Origin: Microbacterium paulum
Lineage (GTDB): Bacteria > Actinomycetota > Actinomycetes > Actinomycetales > Microbacteriaceae
Assembly (NCBI RefSeq): GCF_015707995.1
Contig: NZ_JAAGRY010000038.1
Span: 1-33,466, forward strand
Direction of reading: 5' to 3'
DNA: 33,466 nt
Each line of letters starts with the position of its first letter. Positions within the stretch are counted from its first letter, which is position 1. Under the pieces are notes generated by a model, which saw only the letters and a list, made by a program, of their open reading frames with translations, was not told where the DNA came from and ran no database searches. Positions 25,980 to 33,402 of the stretch are shown here, in pieces. The position numbers and the translations under genes are program-made.

Positions 25980-26663
25980 CTACTCGCCGGCGAGCCCGCC
26001 GAGCAGGTGCCCGCCGCCCGAGCCGGCCTCACCGCCCATGAGGCGCTGGAAGCTGCCCAGGTAGTTGTCGGGGTCGAACGGGTCGGTGCTCTTCGCCGGT
26101 TCACGACGGGCGACCGCCTCGGCCAGTTCGCGTGCGCCCTTCTCGACGCGGCTGCTGAGCGGCGCGACCTGATCGGCCGCCGACCCCCAGTCGCTCGACG
26201 CGGCGAACACACCCGTCGAGACGGCGTCGGCGTGCAGGTAGGCGAACAGCGGCCGGATCGCGTAGTCGATCGCGAGCGAGTGCCGCGCGGTGCCGGCGTT
26301 CGCGCCGATGAGCACGGGCTTTCCGGTGAGGGCGTCGGGGTCGAGCACGTCGATGAACGACTTGAACAGTCCCGAATAGCTCGTCGAGAAGATCGGCGTC
26401 ACGACGATCAGCGCGTCGGCCGAAACCACCGTGTTGATCGCCGACTCGAGCTCGGCCGGCGCGAAGCCCGTGAGCAGGTTGTTGGTGATGTCGTGGGCGA
26501 GGTCACGCAACTCGATCGTGTCGACGGATGCCTCGATACCGCGCTCCGCGAGCTGCGCCAGCGTCGCCGCGGCGAGCCGGTCGGCGAGCATGCGCGTCGA
26601 CGACGGGTTCGACAGGCCCGCCGAGACGACGGCGATGCGCCGGTTCTGCGCGGTGCCGCTCAT
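25980..26663 (-). CDS. NADPH-dependent FMN reductase (CE1759-type partner of an LLM monooxygenase)
   Basis: A 227-aa flavin reductase that would supply reduced FMN to the neighbouring monooxygenase. The flavodoxin-like fold begins IAVVSAGLSNPSSTRMLADRL and continues with a VVTPIFSTSYSGLFKSFID loop typical of NADPH-FMN reductases, then VLIGANAGTARHSLAID. The C-terminal about 40 residues are a Gly-rich tail. The ATG at 26663 overlaps the LLM stop by 4 bases (ATGA), which shows co-translation with the monooxygenase. Confidence 0.9.
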   Translation of the reverse strand: MSGTAQNRRIAVVSAGLSNPSSTRMLADRLAAATLAQLAERGIEASVDTIELRDLAHDITNNLLTGFAPAELESAINTVVSADALIVVTPIFSTSYSGLFKSFIDVLDPDALTGKPVLIGANAGTARHSLAIDYAIRPLFAYLHADAVSTGVFAASSDWGSAADQVAPLSSRVEKGARELAEAVARREPAKSTDPFDPDNYLGSFQRLMGGEAGSGGGHLLGGLAGE

Positions 26664-27904
26664 CGCGCGCCCCCTGCCGCGCCGACGCCCACACCGAAGG
26701 CGGCACCGGCGGGTGCCGGAGCGTCCTGGTAGGGCGAGGGGCCCGAGAGGTTGTCGCCGCGGTTGGCGCGCGGGGTCGCCTGACGGCTGGGTCCGTCGCC
26801 GTAGGTCGCGTGCACGCGCGCCGCGTGGGTCGGCGCGTCGGGGACGGCCTCGGGGCGGTTCTTCGCGAGCTCGCGGCGCAGCACCGGCACCACTTCGCCG
26901 CCGAGGAAGTCGAGCTGCTCGAGCACCGTCTTCAGCGGCAGCCCGGCGTGGTCCATGAGGAAGAGCTGGCGCTGGTAGTCGCCGTAGAGGTCGCGCATGC
27001 CGGCGTAGCGGTCGATGACCTGCTGCGGCGAGCCGACGGTGAGGGGCGTCATCTCGCTGAAGTCTTCGAGGCTCGGGCCGTGGCCGTAGACCGGGGCGTT
27101 GTCGAAGTAGGGACGGAACTGCGCCACGGCATCCTGCGAGTTCTTCGCCATGAACGCCTGGCCGCCGAGGCCGACGATCGCCGTCTCGGGGGCGCCGTGG
27201 CCGTAGTGCTCCCAGCGCTGGCGGTACAGGCCGATGAGGCGCTGGTAGTGCTCGGCGGGCCAGAAGATGTTGTTCGCGAAGAAGCCGTCTCCGTAATAGG
27301 CGGCCTGCTCGGCGATCTCGGGGGTGCGGATCGAGCCGTGCCAGACGAAGGGCGCGACACCGTCGAGGGGGCGCGGGGTCGCCGTGAAGCCCTGCAGGGG
27401 CGTGCGGAACTTGCCCTCCCAGTCGACGACGTCTTCGCGCCAGAGCTTGTGCAGCAGCGCGTAGTTCTCGATCGCGAGGGGCAGCCCCTGGCGGATGTCC
27501 TTGCCGAACCAGGGGTAGACGGGACCGGTGTTGCCGCGGCCCATCATGAGGTCCATGCGCCCGCCGGAGAGGTGCTGCAGCATGGCGTAGTCCTCGGCGA
27601 TCTTCACCGGGTCGTTCGTCGTGATGAGCGTCGTCGAGGTCGACAGGATGATCCGCTCGGTCTGCGCGGCGATGTAGGCGAGGGTCGTCGTCGGCGAGGA
27701 CGACCAGAACGGCGGGTTGTGGTGCTCGCCGACGGCGAAGACGTCGAGACCGACCTCTTCGGCGTGCTTGGCGATCGTGACGGAGGCCTGGATGCGCTCC
27801 GCCTCGCTCGGGGTGTGCCCCGAGATCGGGTCCTGGGTGATGTCGCTGACCGTCATGATGCCGAACTGCATCTGCTGCGGCGCTGCGGGGGTGTTCTCGC
27901 TCAC
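26660..27904 (-). CDS. LLM-class flavin-dependent monooxygenase (CE1758-type)
   Basis: A 414-aa bacterial-luciferase-like TIM-barrel flavoprotein. Visible elements are FGIMTVSDIT at the first strand, VGLDVFAVGEHHNPPFW with the flavin-site His, LSTSTTLITTNDPVKIAEDYAMLQHLSGGRMDLMMGRGN, and a C-terminal extension ending in GVGVGAAGGAR. The substrate is unknown; the family oxidises aliphatic, aromatic or sulfur compounds using FMNH2 from the partner. The start is GTG at 27904, AGGA 7 bases upstream. The neighbouring AT-rich palindrome may regulate the operon. Confidence 0.9.
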   Translation of the reverse strand: MSENTPAAPQQMQFGIMTVSDITQDPISGHTPSEAERIQASVTIAKHAEEVGLDVFAVGEHHNPPFWSSSPTTTLAYIAAQTERIILSTSTTLITTNDPVKIAEDYAMLQHLSGGRMDLMMGRGNTGPVYPWFGKDIRQGLPLAIENYALLHKLWREDVVDWEGKFRTPLQGFTATPRPLDGVAPFVWHGSIRTPEIAEQAAYYGDGFFANNIFWPAEHYQRLIGLYRQRWEHYGHGAPETAIVGLGGQAFMAKNSQDAVAQFRPYFDNAPVYGHGPSLEDFSEMTPLTVGSPQQVIDRYAGMRDLYGDYQRQLFLMDHAGLPLKTVLEQLDFLGGEVVPVLRRELAKNRPEAVPDAPTHAARVHATYGDGPSRQATPRANRGDNLSGPSPYQDAPAPAGAAFGVGVGAAGGAR

Positions 27905-27922
27905 GATGATCCTGACTTCCCG

Positions 27923-27936
27923 GATGCCTCGGCATC
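27923..27936. repeat. GGATGCC/GGCATCC palindrome in the LLM leader
   Basis: GGATGCC and GGCATCC are separated by only two bases or less, forming a small inverted repeat just upstream of the LLM start. The same pair occurs at 29148-29165. Confidence 0.45.
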
Positions 27937-27938
27937 CA

Positions 27939-27958
27939 ATACATGCAAATGAATGTAT
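27939..27958. promoter_or_regulatory. AT-rich inverted repeat ATACAT-N8-ATGTAT (possible operator)
   Basis: Six-base perfect arms around GCAAATGA in the divergent region between the LLM operon and the acyltransferase gene. It stands out in a GC-rich sequence and resembles the palindromes bound by MarR-type repressors, but no cognate regulator is in the window. Confidence 0.5.
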
Positions 27959-27992
27959 CTCATGCAACGCGTCCCCTGCCAGGGTATTCCCG

Positions 27993-27998
27993 TAGGGT
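27993..27998 (+). promoter_or_regulatory. -10 box TAGGGT for the acyltransferase gene
   Basis: TAGGGT followed by eight bases and the ATG at 28007; leaderless or nearly so. Confidence 0.5.
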
Positions 27999-28006
27999 GT
28001 CGAGCG

Positions 28007-29128
28007 ATGAGTCAGCCCGCACCGATCCCCGCCCTCGGCACCGCGCCGAAGCGTCGGGTGCCGCTCTGGGACAACGCCCGCTTCGCGTGCATCGTGCTCG
28101 TCGTGCTCGGCCACGCCGTGCAGCGGCTGACCTACGGCAGCGACGTCGCACTCGGGCTCTACCTCGTGATCTACGCGTTCCACATGCCAGCGTTCGCGAT
28201 CATCTCGGGGTACTTCTCGAAGGGCGACGCTCCGAGCAAGCGCCAGATGGCGCGGGTGCTCACCGACATCGTGCTGCCGTACCTCATCTTCGAGACCCTG
28301 TGGACCCTCACCAAGTGGCTCGTCGAGGGGCACGCGAACCCCGACCCCGCGCGCCCGTCGTGGACCCTGTGGTTCCTGCTCGCGCTCGCGATCTTCCGGC
28401 TCGTGCTGCCCTACCTCGCGCTCCTGCGCTGGCCGCTCGTGTGGACCGTGGCCATCTCCGTCGCCGCGGGCTACTCCGCCGACATCGACGCGACGTTCTC
28501 GCTGTCGCGCACGCTCGGACTGCTCCCCTTCTTCACCCTCGGCTGGTGGCTCGCGCACCACGACATCGTGCGCCGCTACCGCCTGCTGCAGCGCCGTCGT
28601 GTGTGGGTGCGGGCCGCAGCGCTCGCCCTCTTCGCCCTCGCCGGTTTCGTCGCGTGGTACTTCGTCGACCTCTGGCGCACGGTCGATCTGCGCGCGTGGC
28701 TCTTCTACGACGCGAGCTACGCCGACCTCGGCGGACCGTGGTGGTCGGGCGCCGTGCGGCTCGCGCTTATGGCGATCGCCCTGGTGCTCTCGGTCGCGTT
28801 CTTCGCGCTCGTCCCCCGCGGCACCTACCGGTGGACCCACTTCGGCCAGTACACGATGTACGTCTACCTGCTGCACTCGTTCGTGCTCTACCCGTTCCGC
28901 GAGACCGACATTCTGCGCGACGCCGAACCGACCTGGCTGTGGCTTCCCGCCGTCATCGCGGGCTCGGTGCTCATCGCCCTCGCGCTCGCCACGAAGCCCG
29001 TGCGGCGCGTGTTCCGACCCCTCGTCGAACCCCGCCCGCGGTGGCTGTTCGCCGACCCGACCCTCGCCGGCCGAGAAGGCCACCGCTCCGACCCCACCGG
29101 CTCGCGGCGCCCACGGCCGCCGCGGTAA
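28007..29128 (+). CDS. Acyltransferase 3 family membrane protein
   Basis: A 373-aa polytopic protein that fits the acyltransferase 3 family, which moves acetyl or other acyl groups to sugars and lipids. The N-terminal signature is VPLWDNARFACIVLVVLGHAVQRL, with the conserved His of the family in LGHAVQ; another conserved stretch is YLVIYAFHMPAFAIISGYF. About ten hydrophobic segments follow, and a Pro/Arg-rich tail of about 45 residues ends the protein. The ATG at 28007 was chosen over an in-frame start 18 codons upstream because of the -10 box. The acceptor is unknown. Confidence 0.88.
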   Translation: MSQPAPIPALGTAPKRRVPLWDNARFACIVLVVLGHAVQRLTYGSDVALGLYLVIYAFHMPAFAIISGYFSKGDAPSKRQMARVLTDIVLPYLIFETLWTLTKWLVEGHANPDPARPSWTLWFLLALAIFRLVLPYLALLRWPLVWTVAISVAAGYSADIDATFSLSRTLGLLPFFTLGWWLAHHDIVRRYRLLQRRRVWVRAAALALFALAGFVAWYFVDLWRTVDLRAWLFYDASYADLGGPWWSGAVRLALMAIALVLSVAFFALVPRGTYRWTHFGQYTMYVYLLHSFVLYPFRETDILRDAEPTWLWLPAVIAGSVLIALALATKPVRRVFRPLVEPRPRWLFADPTLAGREGHRSDPTGSRRPRPPR

Positions 29129-29147
29129 CCCGACGAAACACAAGGGA

Positions 29148-29165
29148 CGGATGCCTCGGCATCCG
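29148..29165. terminator. Small stem CGGATGCC-TC-GGCATCCG after the acyltransferase gene
   Basis: An 8-base inverted repeat with a 2-base loop, 20 bases after the acyltransferase stop and directly in front of the 2OG oxygenase -10 box. It may be a weak terminator. Confidence 0.4.
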
Positions 29166-29167
29166 CC

Positions 29168-29173
29168 TATCGT
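29168..29173 (+). promoter_or_regulatory. -10 box TATCGT for the 2OG oxygenase gene
   Basis: TATCGT-CGCTCT-ATG: leaderless spacing of six bases. Confidence 0.5.
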
Positions 29174-29179
29174 CGCTCT

Positions 29180-30190
29180 ATGACCGACCTCACCCTGCCG
29201 ATCCTCGACCTGTCGCAGCTCGATGAGAGCCCCGAGGCCGCCGCGCGCTTTCGAGACGACCTGCGCGCCGCGACGCACGACGTCGGGTTCTTCTACCTGA
29301 CCGGAACGGGCGTGACGCCCGAGCTCGAGGCGCGCCTGCACCGCACGGCGCGCGAGTTCTTCGAGCTCGATGAGGCCGACAAGCTCGCGATCGAGAATCT
29401 GAACAGTCCGCAGTTCCGCGGATACACGCGCATCGGCGGCGAGCGCACGCAGGGCAAGGTCGACTGGCGCGAACAGATCGACATCGGCCCCGAGCGCGAT
29501 GTCGTCACCGACCCCGAGGCCCCCGACTTCGCGCGCCTCATCGGACCGAACCTGTGGCCCGACGCCCAGCCCGAGCTGCGCGAGGTCGCCACCAAGTGGC
29601 AGGAGCAACTCGCGGGCGTCGCCCGCAAGCTGCTGCGGGCCTGGGCGCTCGCGCTCGGCGCACCCGAGACGTATTTCGACGAGCACTTCGGCGAACCGTC
29701 GACGCTGCTGAAGATCGTGCGCTACCCGGGCACCGACGAGCCCGAGCCCGGCCAGGGCGTCGGCGCGCACAAAGACTCGGGCGTGCTGACGCTGCTGTGG
29801 GTCGAGCCCGGCAAGGGCGGACTGCAGGTGCAGCGGGGCGGCGAGTGGGTGGATGCCCCGCCGGTCGAGGGCGCCTTCGTGGTCAACATCGGCGAGATGC
29901 TCGAGTACGCGACCGGGGGCTACCTGATCGCCACGAACCACCGCGTCATCTCGCCGCGCGCGCCCGGCGACCGCATCTCGGTGCCTTACTTCTTCAACCC
30001 GGCACTCGACTCACGGCTGCCGCTGATCGAGCTGCCCGCCGACCTCGCCGCGCACGCCCGCGGGGTCACGCAAGACCCGACGAACCCGATCCACGCCCTC
30101 TACGGCGAGAACGCGCTCAAGTCGCGCCTGCGCGCCCACCCCGACGTCGCCGAGCGCTGGCACGCCGACCTGCTGGCCACCCGCGCCTAG
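29180..30190 (+). CDS. Isopenicillin N synthase-family 2OG-Fe(II) oxygenase
   Basis: A 336-aa cytosolic non-haem iron dioxygenase. The N-terminal DIOX_N part carries VGFFYLTGTGV and the family arginine-rich YTRIGGERTQGKVDWREQI; the iron ligands are His197 and Asp199 in GAHKDSG, and His254 in ATNHRV, with 2-oxoglutarate contacts from Arg265 and Ser267 in RISVPYFF. The fold matches bacterial IPNS-like oxygenases, usually of unknown substrate. It is unlikely to be antibiotic-related as no NRPS is nearby. It follows the acyltransferase gene but has its own -10 box. Confidence 0.92.
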   Translation: MTDLTLPILDLSQLDESPEAAARFRDDLRAATHDVGFFYLTGTGVTPELEARLHRTAREFFELDEADKLAIENLNSPQFRGYTRIGGERTQGKVDWREQIDIGPERDVVTDPEAPDFARLIGPNLWPDAQPELREVATKWQEQLAGVARKLLRAWALALGAPETYFDEHFGEPSTLLKIVRYPGTDEPEPGQGVGAHKDSGVLTLLWVEPGKGGLQVQRGGEWVDAPPVEGAFVVNIGEMLEYATGGYLIATNHRVISPRAPGDRISVPYFFNPALDSRLPLIELPADLAAHARGVTQDPTNPIHALYGENALKSRLRAHPDVAERWHADLLATRA

Positions 30191-30218
30191 GCATCCACCC
30201 GCGAGGCATCCACCCGCC
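30189..30218 (+). repeat. 15-bp tandem repeat AGGCATCCACCCGCG
   Basis: Two adjacent copies differing only in the last base, starting within the stop codon of the oxygenase gene. Each carries a GGCATCC heptamer. Confidence 0.7.
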
Positions 30219-30273
30219 GCCGCTCACCTCTCCACTCTTCCTCGCGAGGGGTAGGGAACGGGCGAGAGACGAC

Positions 30274-30304
30274 GAGAGCCTCCCCACACCGTGGGGAGGC
30301 TCTC
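30274..30304 (-). terminator. Terminator of rpsO, 13-bp perfect stem
   Basis: GAGAGCCTCCCCA pairs with TGGGGAGGCTCTC around a CACCG loop. It lies 40 bases after the rpsO stop and could also stop transcription from the 2OG oxygenase gene. No strong T-run was seen. Confidence 0.8.
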
Positions 30305-30343
30305 CAAGAATGTTCTGCGCGATTGAACGCTAGACGCTGATGC

Positions 30344-30613
30344 TCAGCGACGCAGGCCCAGACGCTCGATGAGCGAACGGTAGCGGTTGATGTCGATGTC
30401 CTGGAGGTAACCCAGGAGGCGACGACGCTGACCGACCAGCAGGAACAGGCCACGACGCGAGTGGTGGTCGTGCTTGTGCTCCTTGAGGTGCTCGGTGAGG
30501 TCCTTGATGCGCTGCGTCAGCATCGCGACCTGCACCTCGGGGGATCCGGTGTCACCGGGGTGCGTCGCGTACTCTTCGATGATCGCCTTCTTGACGTCTG
30601 CTTCCAGTGCCAT
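30344..30613 (-). CDS. rpsO: 30S ribosomal protein S15
   Basis: An 89-aa primary 16S rRNA-binding protein of the small subunit platform. The whole family sequence is recognisable: [24 protein letters not shown], then [22 protein letters not shown] and the end [19 protein letters not shown] lies about 9 bases before the ATG. In many bacteria rpsO sits directly upstream of pnp; here pnp starts about 6.5 kb further on, with several plus-strand genes between. A strong terminator follows rpsO. Confidence 0.98.
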   Translation of the reverse strand: MALEADVKKAIIEEYATHPGDTGSPEVQVAMLTQRIKDLTEHLKEHKHDHHSRRGLFLLVGQRRRLLGYLQDIDINRYRSLIERLGLRR

Positions 30614-30736
30614 AGGTGATCCCCTTCCTCTTTGTTGCGCGGCGCCCGACGCCTGATACGTGGGCTCTCTTTATCCGCGGCCGATCCAACGGCAACCTGA
30701 AGAGTCTACCAGCGCCGACACCACCCGCGGAACTCG

Positions 30737-30742
30737 TAGGCT
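30737..30742 (+). promoter_or_regulatory. -10 box TAGGCT for the MFS gene
   Basis: TAGGCT-CGATGG-GTG: leaderless spacing of six bases before the GTG at 30749. Confidence 0.55.
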
Positions 30743-30748
30743 CGATGG

Positions 30749-32101
30749 GTGCCGCATCCGACCCGCGACGACCCGCGCACCCGCCGGCGTGCGCTGCCGC
30801 GCCTGCGACGCGAGCACTTCATCGACCTCCGCCCGTTCCAGGTGAGCCCCGCCTTCGCGCGCCTCTGGGTCGGTTCGACCCTCGCCGGGCTCGGCGGCCA
30901 GCTCACGATCGTCGCGGTCATGCTGCACGTCTACGAGCTCACCGGCGACACGTTCGCCGTGTCGATGGTCGCGGTCGTCGGGCTCGTCCCGATGATCATC
31001 GCGGGCCTGTACGGAGGGATGCTGGCGGATGCCTTCGACCGCCGCCTCGTCGCGCTGATCGCGGCATCCGTGACCTTCGTCTCCACGCTGCTGCTCGCGA
31101 TCCTCGCCTGGTCGGGGCACGAGAGCGTCGGGTGGCTGTTCGCCCTGTCGGCGGTGAACTCCGCGGCGAACTCGATCGTGGGGGCGACGAAGTCGGCGAT
31201 CACGCCGCGACTGCTCCCCCGCGAGCTGCTCCCGGCCGCCGCGGCCCTGCAGGGCATCACGGTCGGGATCATGGTGATGGCGGGCCCCGCGCTCGCGGGC
31301 GTGCTCGTCGCATTCACGGGCTACGCGTGGACCTACTCGATCGACGTCGTGCTCATGACGAGCCTGTTCCTGGGCCTGTGGGCCCTCCCCCGCATCCGCC
31401 CGGAGGGCGAGATCGTGCGGCCGGGCCTGGAGTCGCTGCGCGACGGGATGCGATTCCTGAAGCGCGCCCCGAACATCCGCCTGCAGTACATCCTCGACAT
31501 CACGGCGATGACCTTCGGTCACCCGATCGCGCTCTTCCCCGCGATCGGCGCCGTGCTGCTCGGCGGCGGCCCGATCACGACGGGCGTCCTCACCGCCTCG
31601 ATCGCGGCGGGGGCGTTCGCGTCGAGCCTCTTCTCCGGCCCGATCGGACGGTACCGCTGGCACGGCATCGGCATCCAGCGCTCGATCCAGGTGTTCGGTA
31701 TGGCGACCGCCGTGTTCGGCCTCGTGCTCGCGGCCGGCGCGCTCGGCTGGTTCGCGCCGGAGCGCGTCGACGAGTCGCACGCCAACATCGCGCTGATCGT
31801 GCTGGCGATGATCACGCTCGCGGTCACCGGCGCCGCCGACAACGTCAGCGCGATCTACCGTTCCACGATGATGCAGGCCGCCGTCCCCGATACGATGCGC
31901 GGGCGCCTGCAGGGCGTGTTCATGGTCGTCGTCGCGGGCGGTCCGCGCGTCGGCGCGCTCTACGCGGGCACGCTCGCGACGCTCACCGCCCTGTGGGTTC
32001 CCTCGCTCGTCGGCGGCCTCGTCATCGTCGCGCTCGTCGGCGTGCTGGTGCGGCTGAACCCGGGCTTCCGCGCGTATGACGCGGAGCACCCGGTCCCCTG
32101 A
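30749..32101 (+). CDS. MFS transporter (MFS_3/exporter type)
   Basis: A 450-aa protein with about 12 hydrophobic segments, from FARLWVGSTLAGLGGQLTIVAVMLHVYELTGD (helix 1) to LVGGLVIVALVGVLVRL. The helix 2-3 loop carries GMLADAFDRR, a version of the MFS signature. The general appearance fits the enterobactin-exporter-like branch (MFS_3), used for export of siderophores or drugs. Substrate is unknown. It starts with GTG at 30749, 6 bases behind TAGGCT, and is divergent from rpsO across a 135-base gap. A large palindrome follows the stop. Confidence 0.9.
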   Translation: MPHPTRDDPRTRRRALPRLRREHFIDLRPFQVSPAFARLWVGSTLAGLGGQLTIVAVMLHVYELTGDTFAVSMVAVVGLVPMIIAGLYGGMLADAFDRRLVALIAASVTFVSTLLLAILAWSGHESVGWLFALSAVNSAANSIVGATKSAITPRLLPRELLPAAAALQGITVGIMVMAGPALAGVLVAFTGYAWTYSIDVVLMTSLFLGLWALPRIRPEGEIVRPGLESLRDGMRFLKRAPNIRLQYILDITAMTFGHPIALFPAIGAVLLGGGPITTGVLTASIAAGAFASSLFSGPIGRYRWHGIGIQRSIQVFGMATAVFGLVLAAGALGWFAPERVDESHANIALIVLAMITLAVTGAADNVSAIYRSTMMQAAVPDTMRGRLQGVFMVVVAGGPRVGALYAGTLATLTALWVPSLVGGLVIVALVGVLVRLNPGFRAYDAEHPVP

Positions 32102-32109
32102 CGCAGCCC

Positions 32110-32183
32110 GCAGAATGCGACGAACTCCGCACCCGATCGAGCGATCGGATGCGGAGTTCGCATGCTTCTGCGGAAGTTCGCAG
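32110..32183. terminator. Large palindromic bidirectional terminator with repeated TGCGGAGTTCGCA motif
   Basis: CGAACTCCGCA at 32121-32131 pairs with TGCGGAGTTCG at 32150-32160; inside, CCGATCG pairs with CGATCGG, and outside, GCAGAA pairs with TTCTGC. It lies between the convergent MFS and YceI genes. A further copy of the motif, TGCGGAAGTTCGCA, follows at 32169-32182, so the unit occurs three times. Confidence 0.75.
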
Positions 32184-32196
32184 GCGGCTGGATGCC

Positions 32197-32760
32197 TCAG
32201 TCCTGGATCGAGCCCTGCAGGTCGAGCGTGATGGTGACGTCCTTGCCGACGAGCACGCCGCCGGTCTCGAGCGCCGCGTTCCAGGTCAGGCCGAAGTCTT
32301 CACGGTTGATCACGGTCGTCGCGGTGGCGCCGGCCTTGTAGTTGCCGTACGGGTCGGTGCCGAAGCCGCCGAACTCGAGCGTGAAGGTGACCGGCTTGGT
32401 GACGCCGTGCATCGTGAGGTCGCCGTCGACGAGGAAGTCGCCCTTCTCGTAGCGAACGCCCGTCGAGACGAAGTCGATCGTCGGGTAGGTCTCGACGTCG
32501 AAGAAGTCGGCCGAGCGCAGGTGCTTGTCGCGGTTCTCGTCGTTGGTCGAGATCGACGCGGCGTCGACCGACGCGGTCACCTTCGCCTCGAGCGGGTTCT
32601 CGGGGGCCTCGATCGTGGCGCTCTTGACGCCGAACTCGCCGCGGACCTTGGAGATCATCATGTGCCGGAGGCTGAACGTGACCTCGCTGTGCGAGGGGTC
32701 GAGCACCCAGGTGCCCGCCTTGTAGCCGGGAACGTCGACGGTGCTGGTGGAGTCGGTCAT
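32197..32760 (-). CDS. YceI family protein
   Basis: A 187-aa lipocalin-like protein. The family pattern is seen in order: GTWVLDPSHSEVTFSLRHMMISKVRGEF, ASVDAASISTNDENRDKHLRSADFFDVETYP, then GDLTMHGVTKPVTF. YceI proteins bind isoprenoid or amide lipids. E. coli YceI is periplasmic and has a signal peptide; none is visible here, so the protein may be cytosolic. AAGGAAGAG lies 5-6 bases before the ATG. An AT-rich patch at 32815-32850 upstream probably holds the promoter. Confidence 0.93.
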   Translation of the reverse strand: MTDSTSTVDVPGYKAGTWVLDPSHSEVTFSLRHMMISKVRGEFGVKSATIEAPENPLEAKVTASVDAASISTNDENRDKHLRSADFFDVETYPTIDFVSTGVRYEKGDFLVDGDLTMHGVTKPVTFTLEFGGFGTDPYGNYKAGATATTVINREDFGLTWNAALETGGVLVGKDVTITLDLQGSIQD

Positions 32761-32851
32761 GTCTCTTCCTTCAGGGAAAGGGGAATGGTCTGCGGGGTGT
32801 AACGCCCCCGCATACCATCTATTCCTACGAATATAAAAGAATTCTGAACGC

Positions 32852-33220
32852 TCAGCCGACGTCGAGCAGATCGATGATGAAGATCAGGGTCTTGCCGCCG
32901 AGGAAGTGCCCGCCGGCGGGGCCGTAGGCCAGGTGCGGCGGGATGACGAGCTCACGGCGTCCGCCGACCTTCATGCCGGGGATGCCGTCCTGCCAGCCCT
33001 GGATCAGTCCGCGCAGCGGGAACTGGATCGACTCACCACGACCCCACGACGAGTCGAACTCCTCACCGGAGTCGTACTCGACGCCGGCGTAGTGCACGGT
33101 GACGGTGTCGCCCGGCTTCGCCTCGGCGCCGTCACCGACGATGATGTCGCGGATGACGAGCTCGGAGGGAGCGGGGCCGGAGGGGGCGTCAAACTCGGGC
33201 TTGGTGCGCTCTTCAGTCAT
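32852..33220 (-). CDS. FKBP-type peptidyl-prolyl cis-trans isomerase
   Basis: A 122-aa single-domain FKBP. The core runs from LVIRDIIVGDG through VTVHYAGVEYDSGEEFDSSWGRG, FPLRGLIQGWQDGIPGMKVGGRRELVIPPHLAYG and the end GKTLIFIIDLLDV. Most aromatic pocket residues of the family are kept. No signal peptide is seen. An upstream in-frame ATG at 33229 adds three residues; the choice of 33220 rests on the family-like MTEERTKPEFDAP start and is uncertain. It is followed by YceI's upstream region, with no overlap. Confidence 0.95.
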   Translation of the reverse strand: MTEERTKPEFDAPSGPAPSELVIRDIIVGDGAEAKPGDTVTVHYAGVEYDSGEEFDSSWGRGESIQFPLRGLIQGWQDGIPGMKVGGRRELVIPPHLAYGPAGGHFLGGKTLIFIIDLLDVG

Positions 33221-33271
33221 GGCATCCATCCAAGCACGGATGGCGTGCAGATTCCTGGGCGCGACGGGTGC

Positions 33272-33300
33272 TTGACACGCTCTGAACGCCCCGCGACAAT
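33272..33300 (+). promoter_or_regulatory. Strong sigma-70-type promoter TTGACA-N17-GACAAT
   Basis: The -35 TTGACA is at 33272-33277, and GACAAT at 33295-33300 with a 17-base spacer. It faces right, but the next gene seen is on the minus strand, so it probably drives a short transcript. Confidence 0.55.
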
Positions 33301-33306
33301 GAAGGA

Positions 33307-33370
33307 AGACCAGCTCAGCGCTCGGGAGTCACGCAGGCATCGCCGCGGCACCGGGCGCTGAGTTTCGTCC
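33307..33370 (+). ncRNA. Candidate short RNA ending in a hairpin
   Basis: Downstream of the promoter at 33272, CTCAGCGC (33314-33321) can pair with GCGCTGAG (33355-33362), followed by TTTCG. A 20-codon frame also fits the interval, but has no Shine-Dalgarno and would start inside the -10 box. Speculative. Confidence 0.3.
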
Positions 33371-33402
33371 AGGGCGGCACCTTGTCCGGGGCGGCGGCTG
33401 GC

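Noticed and set aside
26660..29941. A 1000-codon minus-strand frame running from the LLM gene through the acyltransferase and 2OG genes
   Set aside because: Only the first part from the GTG at 27904 codes for a recognisable protein; the rest is antisense to two plus-strand genes.
33299..33361. 20-codon peptide after the strong promoter
   Set aside because: The ATG overlaps the -10 box and has no Shine-Dalgarno, so it could not be translated from that transcript.
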